Source: Gemmatimonadota bacterium (lineage in GTDB: Bacteria; Gemmatimonadota; Gemmatimonadetes; Longimicrobiales; Gaopeijiaceae). Taken from it: 13,801 bases of DNA. Location: positions 1-13,801 of the forward strand of contig JAHEKK010000032.1 of NCBI GenBank assembly GCA_024638395.1, in the 5' to 3' direction. Under the pieces are notes generated by a model, which was not told where the DNA came from, did no database searches, and was given only the letters and a program-made list of their open reading frames with translations. The translations under genes and the position numbers were made by a program. Each line of letters begins with the position of its first letter. Position 1 is the first letter of the stretch. Shown one piece after another: positions 7,040-13,568 of the stretch.

Positions 7040-7891
7040 ATGAGTTTCGCCCCCCGCACGGACACTGCGGACGGATCTCTGGACCAGTACCTGAAGGAAA
7101 TCAGCCAATACCCCCTTATCGACCGAGATGAAGAGGTACGGCTGGCTCAGGGAATACGGGAAGGGAGCGAAGCCGCGCTGGACAAGCTCGTCCGATCCAA
7201 CCTCCGGTTCGTCGTCGCCGTTGCGAAACGCTACCAGAACCAGGGCGTGCACCTCTCGGACCTGATCAACGAGGGGAACATGGGCTTGATCCGGGCCGCC
7301 CATAAGTTCGACGAAACCAAGGGGATCAAGTTCATCTCCTACGCGGTGTGGTGGATCCGGCAGGCCATCCTCCAGGCCCTGGCGGAGCAGAGCCGCATCG
7401 TGCGGGTGCCCCTGAACCGGGCCGGGGCTCTCCACCGGATCGGAAAACGGAAGTCGATGCTCCTCCAGGAATTGGGTCGGGAGCCCACCGTGGATGAGAT
7501 CGCCCAGGACATGGACCTGACCCACGAGGAGGTGGAGCGGACCCTGGCCATCTCCCGGTCCCACCTCTCCCTGGACGCTCCCATGACGCCCGGAGAGGAC
7601 AACCGGCTCCTGGACTACTTGCCGGATCAGTACGCCCCCGGCCCCGACGAGGAGACGTTCGAAAACGCCCTGCAGGACACCGTCGAGTCGGCCCTCTCGT
7701 CACTGAAGGAGCGAGAAGCGCGGATCCTGCGGCTCTACTACGGGCTGGACGGAGATGATCCCATGACCCTGGAGGAGATCGGGGGCATCCTGGGCGTCAC
7801 CCGGGAACGGGTTCGCCAGATCAAGGAGAAGGCGTTGGCGCGCCTTCGCCACGCTTCCCGGGCCCGCTTCCTCGAGACGTTCGCCCGATAG
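7040..7891 (+). CDS. rpoD: Primary RNA polymerase sigma factor (short RpoD/SigA type)
   Basis: This 283-residue sigma-70 factor directs RNA polymerase to housekeeping promoters. Region 1.2 lies at about residues 11-43 (SLDQYLKEISQYPLI). Region 2 is at 48-118, with NLRFVVAVAKRYQNQG, DLINEGNMGLIRAAHKFD and the -10 reading segment ISYAVWWIRQAI. EQSRIVRVPLN (116-126) precedes region 3. Region 4 at 213-275 contains the -35 binding helix-turn-helix MTLEEIGGILGVTRERVRQIKEKAL. Region 1.1 is absent, so it resembles the compact primary sigma factors of Bacteroidota and relatives. ATG at 7040 was chosen because GGAGAAG lies about nine bases upstream and region 1.2 follows at once; the open frame to 6968 adds only low-complexity residues. 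A stress-type sigma is less likely given the near-perfect primary motifs. Confidence 0.93.
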   Translation: MSFAPRTDTADGSLDQYLKEISQYPLIDRDEEVRLAQGIREGSEAALDKLVRSNLRFVVAVAKRYQNQGVHLSDLINEGNMGLIRAAHKFDETKGIKFISYAVWWIRQAILQALAEQSRIVRVPLNRAGALHRIGKRKSMLLQELGREPTVDEIAQDMDLTHEEVERTLAISRSHLSLDAPMTPGEDNRLLDYLPDQYAPGPDEETFENALQDTVESALSSLKEREARILRLYYGLDGDDPMTLEEIGGILGVTRERVRQIKEKALARLRHASRARFLETFAR

Positions 7892-7896
7892 GCTCC

Positions 7897-7912
7897 ACCG
7901 GCCCTCGCCGGT
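7897..7912 (+). terminator. Short GC hairpin after rpoD
   Basis: ACCGGC (7897-7902) and GCCGGT (7907-7912) form a perfect six-pair stem with a CCTC loop, five bases after the rpoD stop. There is no run of T after it, so it is at best a weak terminator; it also sits just upstream of the rplM promoter. Confidence 0.35.
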
Positions 7913-7916
7913 CCCG

Positions 7917-7945
7917 TTGACACCCCCTGCGGCCCCCGATATCCT
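7917..7945 (+). promoter_or_regulatory. Housekeeping promoter for the rplM operon
   Basis: A perfect -35 hexamer TTGACA (7917-7922) is followed after exactly 17 bases by TATCCT (7940-7945), four of six matches to TATAAT including the key A and final T. It lies about 100 bases before the rplM start in a gap of 155 bases, and is the best promoter in the window. It suits the sigma factor encoded immediately upstream. Confidence 0.7.
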
Positions 7946-7963
7946 TATGTGCTTTGCCACTTA

Positions 7964-8030
7964 GGCCGCCTGGGGCTTTGACGTCCAAGGCGGCCCGATT
8001 GTCAGTGGCCCCAACCTCCCCAACCCAGGC
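7964..8030 (+). promoter_or_regulatory. Candidate regulatory leader of rplM with alternative pairing
   Basis: Between the promoter and rplM, GGCCGCCT (7964-7971) pairs perfectly with AGGCGGCC (7988-7995), and GG/CC (7972-7973 with 7985-7986) extends it past one bulged A. GCCTGGG (7968-7974), part of the same left arm, is also the exact inverse of CCCAGGC (8024-8030) close to the start codon. The two pairings exclude each other. L13 leaders that control rplM-rpsI are known in other bacteria, so autoregulation is plausible; I cannot match this to a known Rfam family by eye. Confidence 0.4.
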
Positions 8031-8046
8031 CGTTCCTGAACGTACC

Positions 8047-8478
8047 GTGAGCAAGACTTTCACGCCCAAAGCCGAAGACATCCACCACGCATGGTGGATC
8101 GTGGACGCCCAGGACAAGCCCCTCGGGCGCGTCGCGACCCAGGTGGCCCAGGTACTCCGGGGGAAGCACAAGCCCATTTTCACGCCCCACCTCGACACGG
8201 GCGATCACGTGATCGTCATCAACGCGTCGAAGGTGAAGCTGACGGGGAACAAGGCGACACAGAAGACCTACTTCCGGCATTCCGGATACATGGGAGGGGA
8301 GAAGCACATCCCCTTCCAGCGCATGCTCGACCGCTTCCCTGAGCGGGTCATCGAGTTGGCGGTGCGGGGCATGTTGCCCAAGAACAAGCTGGGGCGCCAG
8401 CTCCGGAAGAAGCTCCGGGTGTATCCCGGGGCCGAACATCCACATCAGGGGCAGGGGCCTGAGCCCCTCGAGGTATGA
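8047..8478 (+). CDS. rplM: 50S ribosomal protein L13
   Basis: This 143-residue protein binds 23S rRNA early in large-subunit assembly. Family hallmarks are all present: WWIVDAQDKPLGRVATQVAQVLRGKHKP, DTGDHVIVINASKVKLTGNK, YFRHSGYMGG, GMLPKNKLGRQLRKKLRVYPGAEHPH. The start is GTG at 8047 because it gives the usual L13 N-terminus (SKTFTPKAEDI); an open frame back to a TTG at 7954 would translate the structured leader and is rejected. No strong Shine-Dalgarno is visible. It is the first gene of the operon behind the TTGACA promoter and its stop overlaps the start of rpsI. Confidence 0.97.
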   Translation: MSKTFTPKAEDIHHAWWIVDAQDKPLGRVATQVAQVLRGKHKPIFTPHLDTGDHVIVINASKVKLTGNKATQKTYFRHSGYMGGEKHIPFQRMLDRFPERVIELAVRGMLPKNKLGRQLRKKLRVYPGAEHPHQGQGPEPLEV

Positions 8479-8867
8479 TGGCGGATCTGATTCAGAGCGT
8501 GGGACGTCGCAAGACGGCCGTTGCCCGGGTGATCCTCCGCCCCGGCGGCGGTGCATGGTCCATCAACGGTCGGACCCTGGAGAACTACTTCCCCCGGGCC
8601 TCCCATCGCATTCGGGTGGAGGAGACCCTGAAAACGGCCGACGCGGAGGGTCGATACGACATCCAGATCCGGGTCAACGGCGGCGGGCTCACGTGCCAGG
8701 CCGATGCGATCCGGCTCGGCCTGGCGAGGGCGCTGGTCTCCCAGGACGAGGAGATCCGGAAGACCCTCAGGAGCAAGGGGATGCTCACCCGGGACGCCCG
8801 CAAGGTGGAGCGGAAGAAGCCCGGACGCCCAAAAGCGCGGAAGCGCTTCCAATTCAGTAAGCGATAG
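8478..8867 (+). CDS. rpsI: 30S ribosomal protein S9
   Basis: This 129-residue protein lies near the ribosomal P site, where its C-terminal tail contacts tRNA. It shows SVGRRKTAVARVILRPGGG at the N-terminus, VNGGGLTCQADAIRLGLARAL in the middle, and the conserved end LTRDARKVERKKPGRPKARKRFQFSKR. Two adjacent ATG codons exist at 8475 and 8478. The second is preferred because the GAGG at 8470-8473 is then four bases away instead of one, and the protein then begins MADL. Either way it overlaps the rplM stop (ATGATG), a sign of translational coupling. rpsB follows after seven bases. Confidence 0.96.
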   Translation: MADLIQSVGRRKTAVARVILRPGGGAWSINGRTLENYFPRASHRIRVEETLKTADAEGRYDIQIRVNGGGLTCQADAIRLGLARALVSQDEEIRKTLRSKGMLTRDARKVERKKPGRPKARKRFQFSKR

Positions 8868-8874
8868 GACACCC

Positions 8875-9852
8875 ATGAACGACGTGGGCTTGAACGAGCT
8901 GCTGGAAGCGGGTGTCCATTTCGGGCATCAGACCCGCCGCTGGAACCCCAAGATGCGCCCCTACATCTTCGGGGAGCGCAACGGGATCCATATCATCGAT
9001 CTCCGGAAGACGGTCGACCGCCTTCGGGAGGCTCAGGACGCCATTCGCAGAGTGGTCCTGAAGGGAGAGCGGGTCCTCTTTCTTTCCACCAAGAAACAAC
9101 TGCGGTCCATCATCGAGGAGGAGGCCACCCGGTGCGGAGCCCTCTACGTGACGGAGCGCTGGCTCGGTGGCATGCTGACCAACTTCCAGACCATCCGTCG
9201 ACAGATCCGCCGGATGAAGGAACTGGAGCGAGGCCAGGAGGAGAACGCCTTCGAGTTCTACACCAAGAAGGAGCGACTCCTTCTGGAGCGTGAGCGCGTC
9301 AAGCTGGAGAAGTACTTCTCAGGACTCCGCGACATGGCTCGCCTTCCCGGCGCCGTGTTCGTGGTGGACGCGAAGCGGGAGATCATCGGTGTCCGGGAAG
9401 CCCACAGGCTGGGGATTCCGGTCATCGCCATCGCCGACACCAACGTCAATCCCGATCTGATCGACTTCCCGATTCCGGGGAACGACGACGCCATCCGGTC
9501 GGTGGGCTTGATCGTCGGGGCCATGGCCGATGCGATCGAAACGGCCCGTAGCGAGGTCCCGGAGGAGCAGCTCAAGCGGCAGGCCGAGCTCGAGGCGACG
9601 ACCTACTCCACAGAGACGGGCGAGAAGGCGACCGACGAACGCGAAGCCAAGCGTCGGCCGTCCCGGAAGAAGCGTCGTCCCCGGCCCGAGGCCATTGCGC
9701 AACATCGCAAGAGCGGAGATGCCGCGGAAACGTCGGAGTCCCCGGAGTCCCCGGAGTCCCCGGAGTCCCCGGAGGCGTCGGACGAGGGTGAAGCCGTGGC
9801 CGCTGCGGGAGCAACCGGATCCGAGGACAAGGGAGAGGCGGCTGAGGGCTGA
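8875..9852 (+). CDS. rpsB: 30S ribosomal protein S2 with long charged C-terminal tail
   Basis: The first 225 or so of 325 residues are a normal S2, which sits at the back of the small subunit and is needed for S1 binding. Motifs are LLEAGVHFGHQTRRWNPKM, IHIIDLRKTV, ERWLGGMLTNFQTI, PGAVFVVDAKREIIGVREAHRLGIPVIAIADTN, and DAIRSVGLIVGAMADAI. Residues 226-325 are an added, low-complexity tail: a basic block (259-272, KRRPSRKKRRPRPE), then an acidic Ser/Pro/Glu block with four Glu-Ser-Pro repeats (288-299) and an Ala/Gly/Glu end. ATG at 8875 begins the conserved N-terminus; the frame stays open upstream inside rpsI but is not used. tsf follows after 148 bases, a pairing conserved in most bacteria. 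Confidence 0.97.
   Translation: MNDVGLNELLEAGVHFGHQTRRWNPKMRPYIFGERNGIHIIDLRKTVDRLREAQDAIRRVVLKGERVLFLSTKKQLRSIIEEEATRCGALYVTERWLGGMLTNFQTIRRQIRRMKELERGQEENAFEFYTKKERLLLERERVKLEKYFSGLRDMARLPGAVFVVDAKREIIGVREAHRLGIPVIAIADTNVNPDLIDFPIPGNDDAIRSVGLIVGAMADAIETARSEVPEEQLKRQAELEATTYSTETGEKATDEREAKRRPSRKKRRPRPEAIAQHRKSGDAAETSESPESPESPESPEASDEGEAVAAAGATGSEDKGEAAEG
9736..9774 (+). repeat. Tandem 9-base repeat in rpsB
   Basis: The nine bases GAGTCCCCG are repeated four times without change (9736-9771), followed by a further GAG. They encode Glu-Ser-Pro units in the S2 tail. Identical codons in every unit suggest recent slippage expansion, so copy number may vary between strains. Confidence 0.9.
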
Positions 9853-9910
9853 GGACGAAGGAATTACAGCCCTCCTGGTCTTGCACGACCGCAAGAGCCG
9901 GGTTGGACGA

Positions 9911-9953
9911 GGCGGCGGTTCCGGATCGTGATTCGATGACCGGAAACGCCGCC
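9911..9953 (+). terminator. Long hairpin between rpsB and tsf
   Basis: GGCGGCG (9911-9917) pairs with CGCCGCC (9947-9953); after one G/A mismatch TTCCGG (9919-9924) pairs with CCGGAA (9940-9945). Inside, ATCG/CGAT (9925-9928 with 9934-9937) can add four more pairs around a five-base loop. That makes up to 17 pairs in 43 bases, far more than the neighbouring gaps. No T-run follows, so it may be an attenuator, an RNA processing site or an mRNA stabiliser rather than a simple terminator. It sits 47 bases before tsf. Confidence 0.6.
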
Positions 9954-10000
9954 GTTCCATAGCTGGGGCATACATAGAACCGACGAGTGTAGAGAGTGAA

Positions 10001-10594
10001 ATGGATATCAGCGCAAAGTTGGTGAAGGAGCTTCGCGACCGGACGGGCGCGGGCATGATGGATTGCAAGAAGGCCCTCTCCGAAACGGGCGGGGATGTCG
10101 AGAAGGCCATCGACCTCTTGCGGAGCAAGGGTGCCGCCAAGGCAGCCAAACGGGCAGACAAGACGGCCAACGAGGGAACCATCGCAAGCTACATCCACCA
10201 CGGGGGTAGGATCGGAGCCCTGGTGGAGCTCAACTGCGAGACCGATTTCGTGGCCAATACGGACGACTTCCAGGGGCTGGCCCGGGATCTGGCCATGCAC
10301 GTCGCGGCCGCGGAGCCCCTCGCCGTGTCGTCCAACGAGATCCCCGAGGACGTGACGGAGCGGGAGCGGCGCGTGTACCTGGATCAGGTGCGGGAAGAAG
10401 GCAAGCCCGAGAACATCTGGGACAAGATTGTCGACGGGAAGATGCAGAAGTTCTTCAAGGAGCGGGTTCTTCTCGATCAGAAGTTCGTGAAGAATCCCGA
10501 TCAGAGTATTTCGGAACTGATTACCGAGGTGTCGGCCAAGACCGGGGAGAAGATCGAGGTCGCCCGATTCTCGCGGTTCCAGATCGGTGCCTGA
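10001..10594 (+). CDS. tsf: Translation elongation factor Ts (short form)
   Basis: EF-Ts releases GDP from EF-Tu so that it can reload with GTP. This 197-residue protein has the N-terminal UBA-like domain (VKELRDRTGAGMMDCKKALSETGGDVEKAI, residues 8-37) and the core motif CETDFVANTDDF (79-90) whose Asp-Phe contact EF-Tu's nucleotide site. KNPDQSISELI and GEKIEVARFSRF finish the core. It is well short of the roughly 280-residue enterobacterial form and near the size of the compact Thermus-type EF-Ts, so most of one core subdomain appears missing. ATG at 10001 is preceded by a modest GAGAG. It may be transcribed through from rpsB past the hairpin at 9911-9953. Confidence 0.96.
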   Translation: MDISAKLVKELRDRTGAGMMDCKKALSETGGDVEKAIDLLRSKGAAKAAKRADKTANEGTIASYIHHGGRIGALVELNCETDFVANTDDFQGLARDLAMHVAAAEPLAVSSNEIPEDVTERERRVYLDQVREEGKPENIWDKIVDGKMQKFFKERVLLDQKFVKNPDQSISELITEVSAKTGEKIEVARFSRFQIGA

Positions 10595-10600
10595 TTCGCC

Positions 10601-11323
10601 ATGAGCGAGCAGCGATCCACCAAGTACGGCCGAGTTCTCCTCAAGCTGTCGGGAGAGGCCCTGGCGGGCGATCGTGGATTCGGGATCGACCCGCCCGTGG
10701 TGGACCGGATCACCGAGGAAGTGAAGGCCATCCATGGACTCGGCGTCTCTCTGGGCGTCGTGATCGGGGGCGGCAACATCGTTCGAGGCACGACGGCCAG
10801 CGAGCGTGGCATGGACCGCGTCTCGGCGGACTACATGGGCATGTTGGCGACCATCATCAACGCCCTGGCTCTCCAGGATCTCCTGGAGCGGAAGGGCGTG
10901 GATACCCGGGTCATGACGGCGATTCGGATGGAGCAGTTGGCGGAACCGTATATCCGCCGTCGTGCCATCCGGCACCTCGAAAAGGGTCGGGTGGTGGTCT
11001 TCGCGGGAGGTACGGGAAACCCCTACTTCTCGACGGACACCGCCGCGGTCCTCCGGGCCATCGAGATGAATGCGGACGTGGTGATCAAGGCCACGAAGGT
11101 GGAAGGTGTGTACACGGCAGACCCCACGGCGGATCCCGACGCCGAGTTCATTCCCGACATCACTTTCCAGGAAGTGATGGCCAGGGATCTCAGGGTCATG
11201 GACGCCGCCGCCGTGTCACTTTGCCGGGAGAACGACCTTCCCATTATCGTGCTGAATCTGGAGGAGAGAGGGGCCGTGCAGGCAGCCATTCTCGGCGAGC
11301 GCATCGGAACCCTCGTATCCTGA
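10601..11323 (+). CDS. pyrH: UMP kinase
   Basis: This 240-residue amino-acid-kinase-fold enzyme phosphorylates UMP to UDP with ATP in pyrimidine nucleotide synthesis. Visible motifs are LLKLSGEAL (13-21, phosphate-binding lysine K15), VVIGGGNIVRG (53-63), DRVSADYMGMLATIINALAL (72-91), FAGGTGNPYFSTDTAA (134-149, UMP binding), and KVEGVYTADP (166-175, ATP site). Length is normal. It starts six bases after tsf with no obvious Shine-Dalgarno, suggesting translational coupling. The placement between tsf and frr is the usual bacterial order. Confidence 0.96.
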   Translation: MSEQRSTKYGRVLLKLSGEALAGDRGFGIDPPVVDRITEEVKAIHGLGVSLGVVIGGGNIVRGTTASERGMDRVSADYMGMLATIINALALQDLLERKGVDTRVMTAIRMEQLAEPYIRRRAIRHLEKGRVVVFAGGTGNPYFSTDTAAVLRAIEMNADVVIKATKVEGVYTADPTADPDAEFIPDITFQEVMARDLRVMDAAAVSLCRENDLPIIVLNLEERGAVQAAILGERIGTLVS

Positions 11324-11348
11324 CGTTTCACGGCGGTTCGGGCGCGAC

Positions 11349-11362
11349 AAGGAGGCGAAGTG
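11349..11362 (+). promoter_or_regulatory. Strong ribosome binding site setting the frr GTG start
   Basis: AAGGAGG (11349-11355) is a full Shine-Dalgarno sequence, four bases before GTG at 11360. It is the strongest in the window and supports the GTG start of frr. Confidence 0.75.
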
Positions 11363-11911
11363 TCCCACGTTGACGAAGCCAAGCTAGCGATGGATGACGC
11401 CGTCGACGCGATCCGACGCGAGTTCGCGACGGTTCGGACCGGGAAGGCTTCGCCGGCCATCCTGGATACGGTAAGAGTGCAGGCGTATGGCGGGGTCATG
11501 CCCCTCAACCAGGTCGCGACCGTGAGCACGCCGGACCCGACGCTCCTGGTGATCCAGCCCTTCGATGCCTCGATCATCAGCGACATCGAGAAGGCCATAC
11601 TTGCGGCGGACCTGGGCCTCAATCCCGCCAATGACGGCGCCCTGGTGCGGGTCCCCGTCCCGCCCTTGAACGAGGAGCGCCGACGGGAGTACGTAAAGCT
11701 CTTGCACAAGATGGCCGAGGAGGGACGCATTTCGATCCGGCATGCCCGACACAAGGCGAACGACGCGATAAAGACGGAGCTCAAAGACCACGATATCAGC
11801 GAGGACGAGGGCCACCGGCTCCTGGACCAGATCCAGAAGCTGACCGACGAGTTCGGGCAGAGGATCGACGACCTTCTCGAGCAGAAGGAAAAGGAGGTCA
11901 TGGCCATCTGA
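11360..11911 (+). CDS. frr: Ribosome recycling factor
   Basis: With EF-G, this 183-residue protein splits post-termination ribosomes into subunits. The family signature VRTGKASPAILD (25-36) and the segment VQAYGGVMPLNQVATVSTPDP are present, followed by VVPPLNEERRREYVKLLHKMAEEG-type residues (PPLNEERRREYVK) and the long C-terminal helix ending in IDDLLEQKEKEVMAI. Length matches the usual 185 residues. The GTG start is fixed by an AAGGAGG four bases upstream. It lies 36 bases after pyrH and 32 before uppS. Confidence 0.97.
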   Translation: MSHVDEAKLAMDDAVDAIRREFATVRTGKASPAILDTVRVQAYGGVMPLNQVATVSTPDPTLLVIQPFDASIISDIEKAILAADLGLNPANDGALVRVPVPPLNEERRREYVKLLHKMAEEGRISIRHARHKANDAIKTELKDHDISEDEGHRLLDQIQKLTDEFGQRIDDLLEQKEKEVMAI

Positions 11912-11943
11912 AGGACGGCTTTGGCCTGACCCGTGATTCGCCG

Positions 11944-12687
11944 ATGAACTCATCCTCCCTGGACCAGATCAAGCTCAACGGCCACGTGCCCCGGCATGTG
12001 GCCGTGATCATGGACGGCAACGGGCGTTGGGCCAGGGAACGGGGGCTCCCCCGCCACGAGGGTCACCGCGCGGGGGTGAAGTCGGTTCGCGAGTGCGTGG
12101 AAGGGTGTCTCGACGCCGGCGTGGAGATCCTGACTCTCTACGCCTTCTCGACGGAGAACTGGGCCCGTCCGAAGGCCGAGGTGCTGGCCCTCATGGGCGT
12201 GCTCCAGTACTACGCCGAGAAGGAACGCAGGACGTTGGCGAGACAGGGTGTCGAGGTCCATGTGCTGGGTGAGCTCGACCGCCTGGACCTCGCGTCGAAA
12301 ATGGCGGTGAACAACATCACGCAGACCACCCGCGGCGGCTCGAACCTGCGCATGAACCTGATGATCTCCTACGGGTCCCGGGAGGAGATTCTCAAGGCGA
12401 CCCGGGACCTGGCCTTTCAGGTGAAGGAAGGCGCCCTCAATCCGGACGAGATCGACGAGTCCAGGTTCACCGGTTCGCTGTTCACCTCGGGGCTTCCGGA
12501 CCCCGACCTTCTGGTGAGGACGTCGGGCGAGTACCGCCTGAGCAATTTCATGCTGTGGCAACTGGCCTATACCGAGCTCTACATCACGTCGGTCCTTTGG
12601 CCCGACTTCGGTCGAGAACAGCTGTACGAAGCCATCTTGGACTTTCAGCGTCGCGAGCGCCGGTTCGGCCGCGTGACGGCGACCTGA
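11944..12687 (+). CDS. uppS: Undecaprenyl diphosphate synthase (cis-prenyltransferase)
   Basis: This 247-residue enzyme adds isopentenyl units in cis to farnesyl diphosphate to make the C55 lipid carrier used for peptidoglycan and other surface polymers. Motifs: VAVIMDGNGRWARERG (19-34) with catalytic D24, RHEGHRAG (37-44), LYAFSTENWARP (65-76), and PDPDLLVRTSGEYRLSNFMLWQLAYTELYI around residues 185-214, which carry the diphosphate-binding arginines and the magnesium-binding glutamate. Its start at 11944 has only a weak ribosome binding site. cdsA begins eight bases after its stop, and dxr, which feeds isoprenoid supply, follows. Confidence 0.96.
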   Translation: MNSSSLDQIKLNGHVPRHVAVIMDGNGRWARERGLPRHEGHRAGVKSVRECVEGCLDAGVEILTLYAFSTENWARPKAEVLALMGVLQYYAEKERRTLARQGVEVHVLGELDRLDLASKMAVNNITQTTRGGSNLRMNLMISYGSREEILKATRDLAFQVKEGALNPDEIDESRFTGSLFTSGLPDPDLLVRTSGEYRLSNFMLWQLAYTELYITSVLWPDFGREQLYEAILDFQRRERRFGRVTAT

Positions 12688-12695
12688 GCCCCGCC

Positions 12696-13568
12696 GTGTC
12701 GAAAGAGCTCCGCTCCAGACTTCTGGTCGCCGCCGTCGGGATCCCCTTCGGCTTCTTCATGGCGTACCGGGGCGGATGGCTCCTGGCGGGTGTCCTGGCT
12801 GCCGTGGCGGCGCTTGGCGCCCATGAGTTCTACACCCTGGCCTCGGCGAAGGCCGGGAAGCCTCTGGGATGGTTCGGCATCCCCGCGTCGGCCTTGCTGG
12901 TTCTCATCGCGGCCTGGGAGCCCACCTTCCCGGCCTGGGGAGATCGGGCTCTCGCATTGCTCCTCATCCTCGGTCTGCTCACTTCGGCGGCGGTCATCTT
13001 CAACCGCAACTTCCAGGAAGGCCCTCTGTTCTCCGCAGCCGCGACGGTATCGGGTGCCCTCTATACGGGGGGGACGTTGGCCTTCGCCGTCTTCCTTCGG
13101 GCCCTCCCGGAGGCGCGGGGTACGGTTCCGGCCGAGCCGTGGGAAGGGGCGCTGCTCATGCTCTTCCCCCTCTGGGTTACCTGGTGCGGCGATTCTGCCG
13201 CCTACTTCTTCGGCAAACGGTTCGGGAAGCGGAAGCTCGCGCCCCGCATCAGTCCGGGTAAGACCGTGGAGGGCGGGTTGGCCGGCGTCGTCGGGTCGGT
13301 GGTGGCCGGAGCTTTGGCGGGCCTGCTCCTGGGTAGCTACGAGAACTTCCCGGTGGGCCCCGTCGCCGGCGGCCTGATCGGTATCGCCCTGAGCGTCGCG
13401 GGACAATTGGGTGACCTGGCCGAGTCGGTCTTGAAGAGGGAAGCCGGGGTCAAGGATTCGGGGACGCTGCTTCCGGGCCACGGGGGCGCCCTCGACCGGT
13501 TCGACGCCCTGTTCTTCACGGTCCCCTTGACCTACGGTCTCGTGCTATTGGTCCAGGTCCTGCGGTGA
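12696..13568 (+). CDS. cdsA: Phosphatidate cytidylyltransferase (CDP-diacylglycerol synthase)
   Basis: This 290-residue integral membrane enzyme makes CDP-diacylglycerol from phosphatidate and CTP, the branch point of phospholipid synthesis. About seven or eight hydrophobic segments run through the protein (for example 9-25, 28-45, 60-75, 86-102, 122-135, 152-170, 193-212, 222-237). The family signature is complete at 244-270: S244, K247-R248, K253-D254, H262-G263-G264, D267-R268 and D270. GDSAAYFFGKRFGKRKLAPRISPGKT (165-190) is also characteristic. GTG at 12696 was chosen as the start because it leads directly into the first membrane helix; the open frame back to 12555 lies inside uppS. Its stop overlaps the dxr start by four bases. 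Confidence 0.95.
   Translation: MSKELRSRLLVAAVGIPFGFFMAYRGGWLLAGVLAAVAALGAHEFYTLASAKAGKPLGWFGIPASALLVLIAAWEPTFPAWGDRALALLLILGLLTSAAVIFNRNFQEGPLFSAAATVSGALYTGGTLAFAVFLRALPEARGTVPAEPWEGALLMLFPLWVTWCGDSAAYFFGKRFGKRKLAPRISPGKTVEGGLAGVVGSVVAGALAGLLLGSYENFPVGPVAGGLIGIALSVAGQLGDLAESVLKREAGVKDSGTLLPGHGGALDRFDALFFTVPLTYGLVLLVQVLR

Noticed and set aside
6296..7564. A 422-codon open frame on the minus strand across lepB and rpoD
   Set aside because: It lies opposite two genes with complete family motifs, has no recognisable domain, and long antisense frames are expected in GC-rich coding DNA.
9572..10975. A 467-codon open frame on the minus strand with a repeated Gly-Thr-Pro stretch
   Set aside because: It is the complement of rpsB, tsf and pyrH; its repeat is only the reverse reading of the Glu-Ser-Pro repeat in rpsB.
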